A stretch of DNA of 64,000 nt from NCBI GenBank assembly GCA_011503125.2, contig WWBZ02000040.1, forward strand, positions 744,001 to 808,000, in the 5' to 3' direction. The notes beneath the pieces were generated by a model that was not told where the DNA came from, ran no database searches, and worked only from the letters and a program-made list of their open reading frames with translations. Within the stretch, counting starts at the first letter, position 1. Each line of letters begins with the position of its first letter. Positions 44,751 through 54,961 of this stretch are shown here, piece after piece. The stretch comes from Botryosphaeria dothidea (taxonomy: Eukaryota > Ascomycota > Dothideomycetes > Botryosphaeriales > Botryosphaeriaceae). The position numbers and the translations under genes are program-made.

Positions 44751-46609
44751 ATGACAACACCACCCCTAATCTTGGACCGGCTGTGGCACTCCTTTTTCTC
44801 TGCATTTGCGCATCTTCCTGCCAACACCAGAAGAGCCGTATTCAGAGCATCCGCTCACCGCACCACGACTCTTCGTCCAAAATGTGCTGCGTTTTCTGCG
44901 CAAAGAGTCCGACACGCGAGTACCACGCACTCGCCCGTCCGCTTCACGGCCCAGGGGTCTGAACCCTACATAAGCGAGGCTAGAAAAAAGGAATATGAAC
45001 AACGGCTTGCTTCGGCCAGCGCCGATGAGCTCGACGACGTCGAGACGTCCCAAATCTACTTCCGCCTTCGCCGTCTTGCGGCCGACGGAAACATGGACAG
45101 GGTCAATCGTCTGGTTTCATATTTGCTGGCTAGGAGGGGGGAGGCACCAAATGTTGCTCTTTACTCGGTCGTTATATTGGCAAATGTGAACGCGGCACAA
45201 GGGTCTGCGGCGAGAGTTGCTGCTCTGCTCAGAGAGATGGGAGAGGAAGGATTGGAGCCTACGGCTGAAATATGCCACGACACGCTCAAGGTATGCTTTG
45301 CCTTGGTACTAGCATACGCATTTGTCGAAGCTGATTTTGGTAAAGGTCCTGGCTGTTCACCCGGACTACCTCCTCAGGGAGGCTATAATCCAGTACATGC
45401 ACCAAAGATGGTTCAATCTGACCGCTGATGGCCATCACGATGTTGTTGCTGGTCTCCTCCGCGAAGGCCAATACGAGATGGCACTCAATCGCATGGACAA
45501 CATGACCTCTGATGGCGTCCAAATTAAGAGCTGGCTCTATGACATGGCGATATATGTACTCTGCCAAATTGAAGAGGTGGAAGAGGCGCTCAAGATTATT
45601 CAGAGACGGGTTGAATCTGGCGAACGAAACATCTCAAAGTCTGTCTGGTATTCACTACTTGATGTCGCGAGCAGCACCTTAAACGTAGGACAAGCCCCGC
45701 AAAATGAAGAGAGCCCGTGTACTAACGGTCCACTAGTACCCGGCAATACACTACATTTGGAAGCGACTGGTTCAACCTGGATACCTCAACCCTTCCTCCG
45801 GCATCTGCATCAACGCGCTGATTTCAGCTGCGCGGCATGCGGATGCTGACTTATCAACATCAGTCTTTCAGCTTCTCGGTGAGCGGAAAGAGGTTTTGAC
45901 GCAGCAGCACTACGAAATGCTGGTTGACACCTACGTCAAGGTTGAGGACATGAGGACAGCGCTGTCTGTGCTATGCATCATGCAAAGCAGTGGCACACCG
46001 CCCGACGAATTCTCAATGAGGTTGCTCTTCAAGTGGGTGCGCAATCAGCCCGAGCGGGCGATGCAGTTGTTTGGTGAGCTGCGATCGTTGAAAGAGGAGG
46101 GCAACGCAGTCCCAATAGTTGCCGTCAATGCGTTGATCGAAGCTGCCATCTACCGCAATGATCTGGACCAGGCTATTGACATGTACAAAGCTTTGCACAC
46201 GGTCTGCGAGAGCGGACCTACAACGGCGACCTTCAACATTCTCTTCCGAGGCTGCCCTAAACGCAAGGATCTAGCCATGTTTCTGGCTGCGGAGATGGTG
46301 GAGCGCAATGTGGAGCCAGATGCGCTGACGTATGATCGACTGCTGCTCATCTGTCTCAACGAGCAAGACAACTACGACGACGCGTTCCGGTACTACGAGG
46401 AAATGCGCAGCCGGGGATGGATACCTCGAGCCGGTACGTTCATCGCGATGGCGCGCAGATGTGCACGAGCTCGAGACCCGCGGGCTTGGGAGGTGGTGGA
46501 CGTGATGAGAGAATGCGGCGTCGACGCCAACAACGTTAGGTTTGTGAGGGAATGGTTGGATAGGAACTGGGGCAAGGTCTCAGAGCAGGATGCAGACCTC
46601 ACGCGGTGA
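44751..46609 (+). CDS. Mitochondrial pentatricopeptide-repeat (PPR) protein
   Basis: Exons 44751-45290, 45346-45684 and 45737-46609; 583 residues. The ATG at 44751 opens a presequence rich in Arg and hydroxylated residues without acidic ones beyond Asp9 (RRAVFRASAHRTTTLRPK), indicating mitochondrial import. The rest is alpha-helical with degenerate PPR units: NVALYSVVILANVNA.., VAVNALIEAAIYRNDLDQAI, TTATFNILFRGCPKRKDLAM, DALTYDRLLLICLNEQDNYD, RAGTFIAMARRCARARDPRA. Such proteins bind organellar RNA. Intron 2 (45685-45736) carries a TACTAAC branch site identical to the yeast consensus, 11 nt before its acceptor. I cannot tie it to a named yeast factor. Confidence 0.85.
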
Positions 46610-47319
46610 GCTGTCAAGGTTCTTGCAGGGTGATCAAATGCGGATACGCGCAGTTCAAGCAGGCGACATGACATCAGGATGCCTCGTCTTGATTCCAGTA
46701 ATGATAATCCACAATACTGCATGTTCCTGCGGAGTAGTTACAGAGGGGCAGACGACGGGTAGCGCCGAACATAACATGTCTAGCAAAATGCCAGAGAAGG
46801 TCTGATTATAAGTCCTACGAGCAGTCTAAGTTTTCGCCCGGATGGCTCTGTCCCCAGAGATGCAGTACAGTTGCGCCTGGATGAATGCTTCTATTCCCCA
46901 AGAGTTTTTTTTGTCAAAGACCGTGGCCGCTCGCCGTCGGCTGCAGCCCCCTTCTGTAATGCAACGGGATCAATAATAACAAGCTCCGTCTGCAGAGCTA
47001 GCGATGTCTTGGCGTGGCTTGATGGTGGTGATGGCATGGATGGGCGGTTAGCGTAGTATGACGTATCACGGCCCGCGCCCGGGAAGTTGTCGAACCGGCA
47101 GGTGTTCCAGGGCATCATTGATCATCAAACAAGCTCTTGCCGGTGATAACGAGTCCACACTCCCTCGCGCCCTTGACTCTCTACACTCGGCGCGAGCCAT
47201 GATTCAGCCTGCACACCTACCTGCACCAAGTACACACCAGTGCCGCGCGGCATGACAAAAGCCTGTCCACGGCTCTCCATCTCCAACCTTAGTACTCCAG
47301 TTACGCGCCTGTCCGCGCC
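46610..47319. other. Intergenic, PPR 3' side and PTEN promoter
   Basis: 710 bp between co-directional genes. No coding signal, no clear TATA box next to the PTEN start. Confidence 0.55.
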
Positions 47320-49145
47320 ATGGTACGTGGCTCAGCCTCACGCTACATGCCCCTCCCCCGTCCCTACAAACTCTAATTTGTATTGCGTACCGACAGGCTT
47401 CACTGCTCCGCCAAATCGTCGCCGGCCCACGAGCCCGGCACCCGGAAGCCGGCCTCGACCTGTGCTATGTAACCGACTCGATCATCGCGACCTCGGGCCC
47501 CAGCGGCACTTACCCGCAGCGCGCCTACCGCAACCCGCTCGACCAGCTCGTCAAGTTCCTCGACAAGAACCACGGCGACAAATGGGCCATCTGGGAGTTC
47601 CGCGCCGAGGGCACCGGCTACCCGGACGAGGAGGTCTACGGCCGGATCTGGCACTACCCGTGGCCCGACCACCACCCTCCGCCCTTTGCGATCGTGCCAC
47701 GCATCGTTGCCAGCATGCGCAACTGGCTGAAGGCTGACAAGGACCGAGTCGTGGTGGTGCACTGCAAGGCTGGAAAGGGCCGGTCAGGCACTGTTAGCTG
47801 TTCGTACCTGATTGCGGAAGAGGGCTGGAAAGCCGAGGATGCGCTTAAGAGGTTTACCGAAAGGAGGATGAGGCCTAGCTTTGGCCCTGGAGTATCCATA
47901 CCGAGTCAGCTGCGGTGGGTTGGCTATGTCGATCGCTGGACCAAAGGTGGAAAGATATACGTTGAGAGGCCGATTGAGATCCTGGAGATTCATGCTTGGG
48001 GAATCCGAAACGGCGTCAAACTCAGCATCGATGGCTACGTTGACGAAGGCAAGGTCATCAAGACTTTCCACAACTTCAGCCGTGCGGAAAGACAGGTCAT
48101 CAAGGGGACCGTCAAGGATAGCGGTGGTCTAGCGGACGTGGTTTCCGAAGTTCTTGCGCAGCGGAAGTTGGAGAAAGTTACCAAGGAAGAGTCCGCACAG
48201 AATTCCCCCGTAGAACGCAAGGCCAACAAGGAAGAACCAAAAAGTCCGGAGGAGAGAGAGAGCGAGAGCGAAAGTCCACAAGAACACGGAGATGTTATAT
48301 TCCGACCGTCAAAGCGCGTTGTGCTCCCCACCAGCGACATCAATATTGATTTCGAACGTCGGAACAGCGCTCTCTACGGTTACACAATGGTCACTTCGGT
48401 GGCACATGTTTGGTTCAACACGTTTTTCGAGGGCAACGGCCCAGAGCAGAACGGCAAGGCTGACGACTCTGGCACCTTCGAGATTGAATGGGACAAGATG
48501 GATGGCATCAAGGGCAGTAGCCGCAAAGGAACAAGGGCATTTGACAAATTTGCCGTTGTTTGGCGTGCTCTGCCCGATTCAGAAACAGGCCAACCCAGTG
48601 TCGTTATTACCGAGCCGAAAGAGGGTGAGGAGGTGCCGCAATCGAAGCCTGCAGATTGGAAAGGGACAGATCCGTCATACAGTACAGGGACCACCGGGAA
48701 GGACCTTGGCCTACGTACCGAAACTCCTCCTGGAGGAAGTCCCAATCTTTCCAAGGCGAGCAGCGTCAGGAGCCAGAATAGTGCGAAGGGGGCGGGCTTG
48801 GTAAGTACAGAGGATGCGATCAATGAGACGATGGGTCTGAGGACTCATGGGCGAGACGGAGAGCAGATCGTCAAAGCCGGCAGTAGCAGTTCGGGGGAAT
48901 CATCACCGTCGAGGAATGAGCAACAAGTCACGCCCACAATCTCGAATCCGGAGCTTACCGCGAGCGGAATTGCCGTTCAGGACCAAGCGGCGAAACAACA
49001 AGCAGAGCCTACGGCGGGAGTGGTGCAAGGACAGGAGCACGTTTCAACAAGCTCGTTGCCAGGAGGCGTACCGGAAGACAAGATGAAAACGGCACACCCA
49101 CACGGGCTAGGGCATATGAAGCACACGAAGGAGTCCAGTTCGTGA
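47320..49145 (+). CDS. PTEN: PTEN-type phosphoinositide 3-phosphatase
   Basis: Dephosphorylates PI(3,4,5)P3 in known members. Coding exons 47320-47322 (ATG alone) and 47397-49145; 583 residues. The 74-bp intron (GTACGT..CAG) puts Met before ASLLRQIVAGPRARHPEAG, aligning with the PTEN N-terminus. The P-loop HCKAGKGRSG places catalytic Cys at residue 124 and the WPDHHPPP loop places Asp at 92 and His at 93, the same numbers as human PTEN; Lys125 and Lys128, needed for the triply charged lipid, are present. Thr131 of human is Ser here. The C2 domain (KIYVERPIEILEIHAWG.., DINIDFERRN.., GTFEIEWDKMDG) carries an acidic insert of about 45 residues rich in Lys, Glu and Ser. A disordered tail of about 170 residues follows. 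Confidence 0.92.
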
Positions 49146-50432
49146 GGCATGGAGGAATGGTAGCCATGTCTCACAGAACTGGGGCTGACAAGGCAAGGCG
49201 GAGCAACGGCACGGGTAGGTGCGTTGGTGCCACCCGTTCGGTTAGCGCTAGCATGGTACATTTCAACGATCAGAGACACCGCACACGTGGGGAATTGGAG
49301 CGTTTTTTCGGATTGCTTTGTCTTGCGCTTGGAGAGACGTGTAGAACGGACTCAATTCTCTTGCCTTTTAATTTCTTTCCCAATCAATGGTCTTGCTGAA
49401 GCGCTTTGTCCGGAGCAAGTACCGATGCAAGGACACTGGGACATCTGGAATGCAATCGATGGACTAATGCACGTTCGGGTTATTTTCTTTTTCTGCCCGC
49501 TCGGGTTCCTTGCCTAGCGCGCTATCTTGTTACAGGTTGCATGGCAGGCAGGCGCCAGGTGGAGACGAGCAAAGACAACTAAGAGAGTAGATGGCTGTGA
49601 ATGGTCAGTAGAATGCAGGCGACATGCACTATATCGCACGCCGCGCAGGCAGCCGTGCGGCCGAGCATGTTGCAATGGGCGGCGTGGGTTGCCGTGAGGC
49701 TGAGAGAAGGTGCTCGAGTCGATGACGAGCTTTTGTTGGCGGGTGACTGGAAGCATGCCTAGAGCAGCAGAGTGAAGCCTCGCAACGCCGCACCCCGGTT
49801 GGCGCACAGGTCATGGCACTGCACAGTCATTGGTCGAGGATGCATGCTCACGGCGCCAGAAGGCAGTCGATCCCGCGGCGCATGAGGCAACGAGCAGCTT
49901 CAGCCTCGTGGTCGCTTCCCTCGCATGCATGCCATGCACTGTATTTAACCTTGGTGGCGCCCTTTGCTCCAACGCGCGGCCTCTCTCTTTCTTAGCACTG
50001 AGCCCGACAGGAGCCAACGCAGCAACCCGACCGGCAGTCTCAGTTGCACATAACCTTAGCGGCAACCCGCTGCATTATCGCTTTCAGTCAGCCTGGACTC
50101 TCCAGTCGACATCAGCAGCCACTGCCGCCCGCATGCACGCGCTTGGTCTGGTGATCATTGGACAAACCTCTCTTCACCGTAGATAAGAGCCCGCTTCCCG
50201 CTGCATCACAGCCTTGCCTTCTTCTCCCTCTAACGCGAACGCCTTCCGTCGGCGCCGCCATCCATCCTCGCGCTTCCGCTTTTCCGCTTCCGCTCTCCAC
50301 CCCCACACCCACACAGCGATCATCCCCACCAAGCGCATTCACTCCCGCCCCGCCAGCCGCTAGGTGTCAGACCACTCTGAGACAGGTGCGCACCCGCCCG
50401 CCTCCAGCCCGCCGGCCACGGTCTCATCTACA
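49146..50432. other. Intergenic, upstream of AAA ATPase
   Basis: 1287 bp. C/T-rich from about 50190 to 50360, as in many fungal 5' leaders. The frame of the ATPase stays open 69 nt upstream of its ATG but only from a GTG. No other gene supported. Confidence 0.55.
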
Positions 50433-53372
50433 ATGGACAATGCTCGCGAGGAAAACGCCAAGACTGGCGAGGACGTCGAGATCAAGGCCTCTGCTGAGCC
50501 TGCGTCCACAGAGTTGAACACGCCTACGGACTCCGCAAACACTGCTGCTGCAGGGAAGTCTACGACCAAGAAGAAGGGCAAGGGCAAGGGCAGCTGTCGC
50601 AAACATGGATCGAAGAGTCACAAGCGAGGAAAGAAGAGCAAGCACAGCCACAAGAACGATGACGCCGAATCGGACGACAGCGATGATGAGAGCACGAACT
50701 CGGAGGTATCGGACTCGAGTGATGAGGACAGCGACGCAGAAGAGGAGGAGGAAGAGGAGGAGGAGCAGGCTAAGCGGAAGAAGTCTGGAAAGAAGAGCTT
50801 GAAGGTGCGGAAAATGAAGAGCGGCAAGGGCAAGAGCAAGACGAAGAGCAAATCCAATGGCAAGAAGTACGGCAAGAAGGCCAAGAAGTACGAGTCCGAG
50901 TCTTCCGACGAGTCTGATTCGTCCAGCTCGTCCAGCTCGTCCAGCTCTTCCAGTTCAGAATCGTCATCTTCCGAGGAGGAGACACATCGCTCGCGCCGCC
51001 GGCGTCGAAACAGGAAGTCTCGCCACGTTGAAGACTCAGAGGAGTCGGATACGCTTGATGGCGACAGTGTCCAAGACGATGCTCAGGAATTGCGCGAATT
51101 GGCGGTGTTGGAGGAACAGCGGAGGAGAGCTTTGAATGCTGGCAGTTCTGACCCTTACAACCTTCTTCAGAAGCTCAAGGCCCTAGATAATATCAAAAAG
51201 AAGTCTAGGGGCGGCAATAAGAAGGGGAAGAAGGGTTCTGCTTCGGGCAAGCGCGGCAGCACCTTGGAGTTCAAGCGTGTGGACGAGTTATGGGACAGCA
51301 AGATTCACAACTACAAGTTGACCGAAAGTGCTGAAGACCCAGCTGATGAGTTCGACGCCTACATCTTCACCGTGCGGAGGAGGTTCGACTGGGAGAACAA
51401 GTACAAGAACACTGTGGTCGACATCAAGTCCAAGCTCCTGAAGGAGGCTTTGCAGGAAATTATGAAAGATGTCAAGGGAGTTTCTTTGGTCGAGGAGCAA
51501 CCTTCCATTGATCCAAACATGCTCTTTCTCTATCTTGAGGAGATCCGCCAGTTTACCAAGAAGGCCCTGAAGACAAGACTCAAGAAGGAGAAGAAAAGGA
51601 AGAATAAGCGGAGACTCCGTCAAATGATTTCTCACTGCAAGGTCATGACTCGTTATCTAGACGAGGACTACGACGAGACAAAGAAGACGCTATATCCAAT
51701 GCTTGATGCCGGCAACATCACCTTTGACCTCCTCTGGGCTCTGTTCAAGCCCAACACTATCGCTTACACAACGACGTATGGATCGGTGGAGCATCCCAGG
51801 TGCTTTAAGGTTGACTATGCCACTAAGGAATCCTCGATACTTCGTGGAGACTGGTATTCGGTCGAGGGGCGCTATCTCGAATATGATGGGAAGACTTTTG
51901 GCTTGGGTGAAATTGAGATTAACGTGGAAGCCTTCAAGGGTCCCCGAAAGATCACCAGCCTATCGACATATCCGCTGCGCTATCACAAGGATCCTGAAGG
52001 CCTCAAGAAACAGCTCCTCGAACGCGGAAAGAAGTTCGTCACGATGACGGGGATGAACTACCGTTTCCACAAGGGTTTGGCTTTCGAGAAGAGGAAGAAG
52101 ATGGTTCTGAAGCACAACATCAATGGAAGGGTGATGATCGATCCAGCAATATTCCGTCGGATCAACCCAAACTATGCAATCTCCCTGGTCAAGCCGAAAG
52201 ATCAGGACGACCTGTTCGACATCTACTGTGATTGCAGCGATGAGGACTCGGATGATGAGGATGGACCGGCCGAGGGCCCTCAGAACTTCGGCGGAGAGGA
52301 GGAAGAGCAGGAGAAGTTCAAAATCAAGCTCGTCTACGATGAGAAGAAGAAGCCCCACATTGTCGAAGTCCCTGTCGACGAAGACGGCAATGAGATCCAG
52401 ACGGAGAAGCTGGACAAGCTATCGGAGGAATCTGGAGAAGCTGATGGCACGACCAAGACGAAGCAGGAATTCACTGAGGAAGAGCTGCTGATCGCATCCC
52501 CTGTGGTCTTGGGCTTTGCCTTCTCCGAGAAGCGCTGGATGGAGTTCTCGCTTTCGGGCGTGCGCGACATTGAGTGGAACGAAGGTGCCTTTGAATCTCT
52601 CGTGCTTCCGGAAAATCAGAAGTCTATCGTCAAGGCTCTTGTCTCAAGCCACAAGTTTCATGCGGCAGAGACTATCGACGATGTCGTGCAAGGCAAGGGC
52701 AAGGGCTTGGTCTTTGTCCTTCATGGCCCTCCGGGTGTTGGGAAGACTCTCACCGCTGAGGGTATTGCAGACTACCTGAAGTGTCCGCTTTATGCAGTCA
52801 GCGCTGGCGAGCTTGGTACAGAGAGCTGGCGACTGGAACAGGAGCTGCAGAAGATCATGGACATTGCACATAGTTGGGGTGCCATTTTGCTACTTGATGA
52901 GGCAGATGTCTTTCTGGAAAAGCGCCAGGTGCATGACATTCACCGCAACGCACTCGTTTCAATTTTCCTGCGGTTGCTGGAATACTTCCAGGGCATTCTC
53001 TTCTTGACGACGAATCGTGTGGAGACATTCGACGACGCCTTCCAGAGCCGTATTCACATGGGTCTCCGCTACGAGGAGCTCAGTCACCATGCCAAGTGCG
53101 AGATTTGGCGCATGTTCCTGCGCAAGGTCCGCGAGATGGACGGGGCGGAGATGGTGGAGTTCCAGGAAGACGACTACAACACGCTGGCTCGCAAAGACTT
53201 GAATGGCCGCCAGATCAAGAACGCCGTGCGGACTGCCCAGGCTCTTGCAGTCAATATGCAGCAGAAACTCAGCATGGAACATATCAAGCGCGTGCTTGAT
53301 GTTGCTGAGGGCTTCGAGCGGGACTTGAGGGGCGGTAGTGGATATGAGGATGCCATGAGGAGCTACACTTGA
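50433..53372 (+). CDS. AAA-family ATPase with Lys/Ser/Glu-rich N-terminus
   Basis: Intronless, 979 residues from the ATG at 50433 (CTACAATGG). Residues about 30-215 are extremely charged: Lys-rich blocks (KKKGKGKG), an Asp/Glu/Ser block (DSDDESTN, EEEEEEEE) and a run of serines. A middle region (about 280-650) has the fungal AAA N-domain typified by RGDWYSVEGRYLEYDGKTFG and MNYRFHKGLAFEKRK (DUF7025-like). The ATPase core has Walker A GPPGVGKT near 764, Walker B ILLLDEADVF near 818, sensor-1 LTTNRVETFDDAF and arginine finger QSRIH. A C-terminal lid (RQIKNAVRTAQALAV) follows. One AAA ring domain only. Such genes are multi-copy in filamentous fungi and function is mostly unknown. The charged region suggests nuclear or nucleolar placement, which is inference. 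Confidence 0.88.
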   Translation: MDNAREENAKTGEDVEIKASAEPASTELNTPTDSANTAAAGKSTTKKKGKGKGSCRKHGSKSHKRGKKSKHSHKNDDAESDDSDDESTNSEVSDSSDEDSDAEEEEEEEEEQAKRKKSGKKSLKVRKMKSGKGKSKTKSKSNGKKYGKKAKKYESESSDESDSSSSSSSSSSSSSESSSSEEETHRSRRRRRNRKSRHVEDSEESDTLDGDSVQDDAQELRELAVLEEQRRRALNAGSSDPYNLLQKLKALDNIKKKSRGGNKKGKKGSASGKRGSTLEFKRVDELWDSKIHNYKLTESAEDPADEFDAYIFTVRRRFDWENKYKNTVVDIKSKLLKEALQEIMKDVKGVSLVEEQPSIDPNMLFLYLEEIRQFTKKALKTRLKKEKKRKNKRRLRQMISHCKVMTRYLDEDYDETKKTLYPMLDAGNITFDLLWALFKPNTIAYTTTYGSVEHPRCFKVDYATKESSILRGDWYSVEGRYLEYDGKTFGLGEIEINVEAFKGPRKITSLSTYPLRYHKDPEGLKKQLLERGKKFVTMTGMNYRFHKGLAFEKRKKMVLKHNINGRVMIDPAIFRRINPNYAISLVKPKDQDDLFDIYCDCSDEDSDDEDGPAEGPQNFGGEEEEQEKFKIKLVYDEKKKPHIVEVPVDEDGNEIQTEKLDKLSEESGEADGTTKTKQEFTEEELLIASPVVLGFAFSEKRWMEFSLSGVRDIEWNEGAFESLVLPENQKSIVKALVSSHKFHAAETIDDVVQGKGKGLVFVLHGPPGVGKTLTAEGIADYLKCPLYAVSAGELGTESWRLEQELQKIMDIAHSWGAILLLDEADVFLEKRQVHDIHRNALVSIFLRLLEYFQGILFLTTNRVETFDDAFQSRIHMGLRYEELSHHAKCEIWRMFLRKVREMDGAEMVEFQEDDYNTLARKDLNGRQIKNAVRTAQALAVNMQQKLSMEHIKRVLDVAEGFERDLRGGSGYEDAMRSYT
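50921..50947 (+). repeat. 9-bp coding repeat (GTCCAGCTC)3
   Basis: Three exact units inside the serine run of the AAA ATPase; each adds Ser-Ser-Ser. Likely slippage-prone. Confidence 0.85.
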
Positions 53373-54214
53373 TTCTAGCTTCCGACCATGCTCACCTGCG
53401 CGTCTCCTGCTTATTTCATCACTTTGCTGTAAATCAGCCTCCAATACGTATCGGAACGGGAGTTTCGACTTCTTCTTACATCCTGTCATTTCACTCTGGT
53501 GCGACATACGCAATCTCGGATCAGTACATTCCACTCTCTCCTCCGACTTTCCTTTTTGGGCATTCTCCATTCTATTTGGTTCGGTCATAGTACCGAGTCT
53601 TGGAATATGGAACGGGCAAGGGATTCAGAGGGTTGGATTTCCATTTCCAACCTCTCTTTGGCGTTGAAATAGGTTTGTCCTCTCATTAATGACTAGGACT
53701 TGCTGCGGTTTTAGCGAGCATGGACGGGCGATTAATGGGTTTCAAGCAGACTTTGCGGAATTGGAGAGTCGACAGGTTGTACTGGAATCCAATTTATAGT
53801 GCTCTGTTCGGATATTCATAAAATGGCAGTACCGAAAGGTTTCTCACACGAACAAGCCTTAAAAATCTCTACTAACGTGATGATATTGAATTTTAAGCTT
53901 CAGCATAGGATTGTCTTGTATCTCGAGAGTCTCGCTACATAAGGATTGCTGCTTCAAGCATTCTCGACTCGAAATAGTCTCATACCATTGTCTTAAGAAT
54001 GAGGCGTCAATGGCTAATTTCGGCTCGTTTTTCCAGTACTAGATAAGGCACACAGTTACTGCAGCATAACCCATTACGTGCTTCGGCGAGGACTGTCATC
54101 AATCCGAGTCATGTGACATGACTCATTACATGTATATACGACCAGCTACTCTTCATCTGCATTCGTGGTAACTAAAAACCACCCAAGCCAATCATCCTTA
54201 TTCCAGCCGAAGGG
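53373..54214. other. Intergenic, upstream of GNAT gene
   Basis: 842 bp, AT-rich. Holds a bZIP-type palindrome at 54106-54126. No gene supported. Confidence 0.6.
54106..54126. promoter_or_regulatory. Gcn4/AP-1-type bZIP palindrome
   Basis: GAGTCATG (54106-54113), TGA, CATGACTC (54117-54124) form a perfect inverted repeat; the right arm plus two bases gives ATGACTCAT (54118-54126), the optimal Gcn4/AP-1 site. It lies about 90 bp upstream of the GNAT start. Cross-pathway control (CpcA/CPC1) or another bZIP factor could act here; inference from the motif. Confidence 0.55.
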
Positions 54215-54961
54215 ATGGCTGACAAAACACCGACTGCCAGGCCACTTGGCGTCATCGTCCCACCCCGCGAGCCTGCGCAACCCAAGCATCAGGTCTTCGA
54301 AGGCCAGTACGTCACTCTTCGACCACTCGAGCCATCTGACGCGGATTCCCTTTTCCCCCTCCTCAGTGGCGACGACAACGCCTACCTTTTTGACTATCTT
54401 CCCTACGGCCCCTTCCCCGCAGACGACAAGCCGGCTTTCCAGTCCTTTGTGGCAAAGCAAAGCGCCTCGGCGGATCCGCTTTACTGGGCCATCGTCGTCA
54501 AGTCTTTTCCTCCCGCGTCTTCCGCGGAAGAGGGCAAGATCCTGGGCTGGTGCTCCTTCCTCCGCATCACGCCAGCACACCGCGTCGTCGAAGTCGGCGA
54601 CCTGCTGTTCTCTAAGTCTCTCCAGCGCACGCCTGCGGCTACAGAGGCGATTTACTTGCTCGCGCGGTATGCTTTCGAGGGGTTAAAGTACCGCCGGTTG
54701 GAGTGGAAGTGCAACGATTTGAATGCGCCGTCGAGGAGGGCGGCGGCGCGATTGGGCTTTAGGTATGAGGGGACGTTTAAGAAGCATATGGTCGTGAAGG
54801 GGCGGAATAGGGATACGGCATGGTTTTCGGTGGTGGAGGAAGAGTGGGAGGGTGGGGTGAGAAGGGCGCTGGAAATGTGGCTCGAAAGGGGGAATTTTGG
54901 CAAGAATGGAGAACAGAAGAGGAGGTTGGATGAGTTGAGAGCGGAGCCTACGAATGAGTAA
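54215..54961 (+). CDS. GNAT-family N-acetyltransferase (RimJ/RimL-like)
   Basis: Intronless, 248 residues. Transfers acetyl from acetyl-CoA to an amine of unknown identity. The start of the fold is VFEGQYVTLRPLEPSDADSL. The central strand pair is ILGWCSFLRITPAHRVVEVG, followed by DLLFSKSLQRTPAATEAIYL where family members carry the acetyl-CoA loop. RRLEWKCNDLNAPSRRAAAR and LGFRYEGTFKKHMVVKGRNR, then DTAWFSVVEEEW, complete the Acetyltransf_3 pattern. Small stand-alone members of this type are common in fungi. A bZIP palindrome upstream hints at amino-acid-starvation control. Confidence 0.9.
   Translation: MADKTPTARPLGVIVPPREPAQPKHQVFEGQYVTLRPLEPSDADSLFPLLSGDDNAYLFDYLPYGPFPADDKPAFQSFVAKQSASADPLYWAIVVKSFPPASSAEEGKILGWCSFLRITPAHRVVEVGDLLFSKSLQRTPAATEAIYLLARYAFEGLKYRRLEWKCNDLNAPSRRAAARLGFRYEGTFKKHMVVKGRNRDTAWFSVVEEEWEGGVRRALEMWLERGNFGKNGEQKRRLDELRAEPTNE

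Noticed and set aside
50364..50432. Extension of the AAA ATPase to 50364
   Set aside because: Begins with GTG; the first ATG is 50433. Non-AUG initiation cannot be excluded but has no support.
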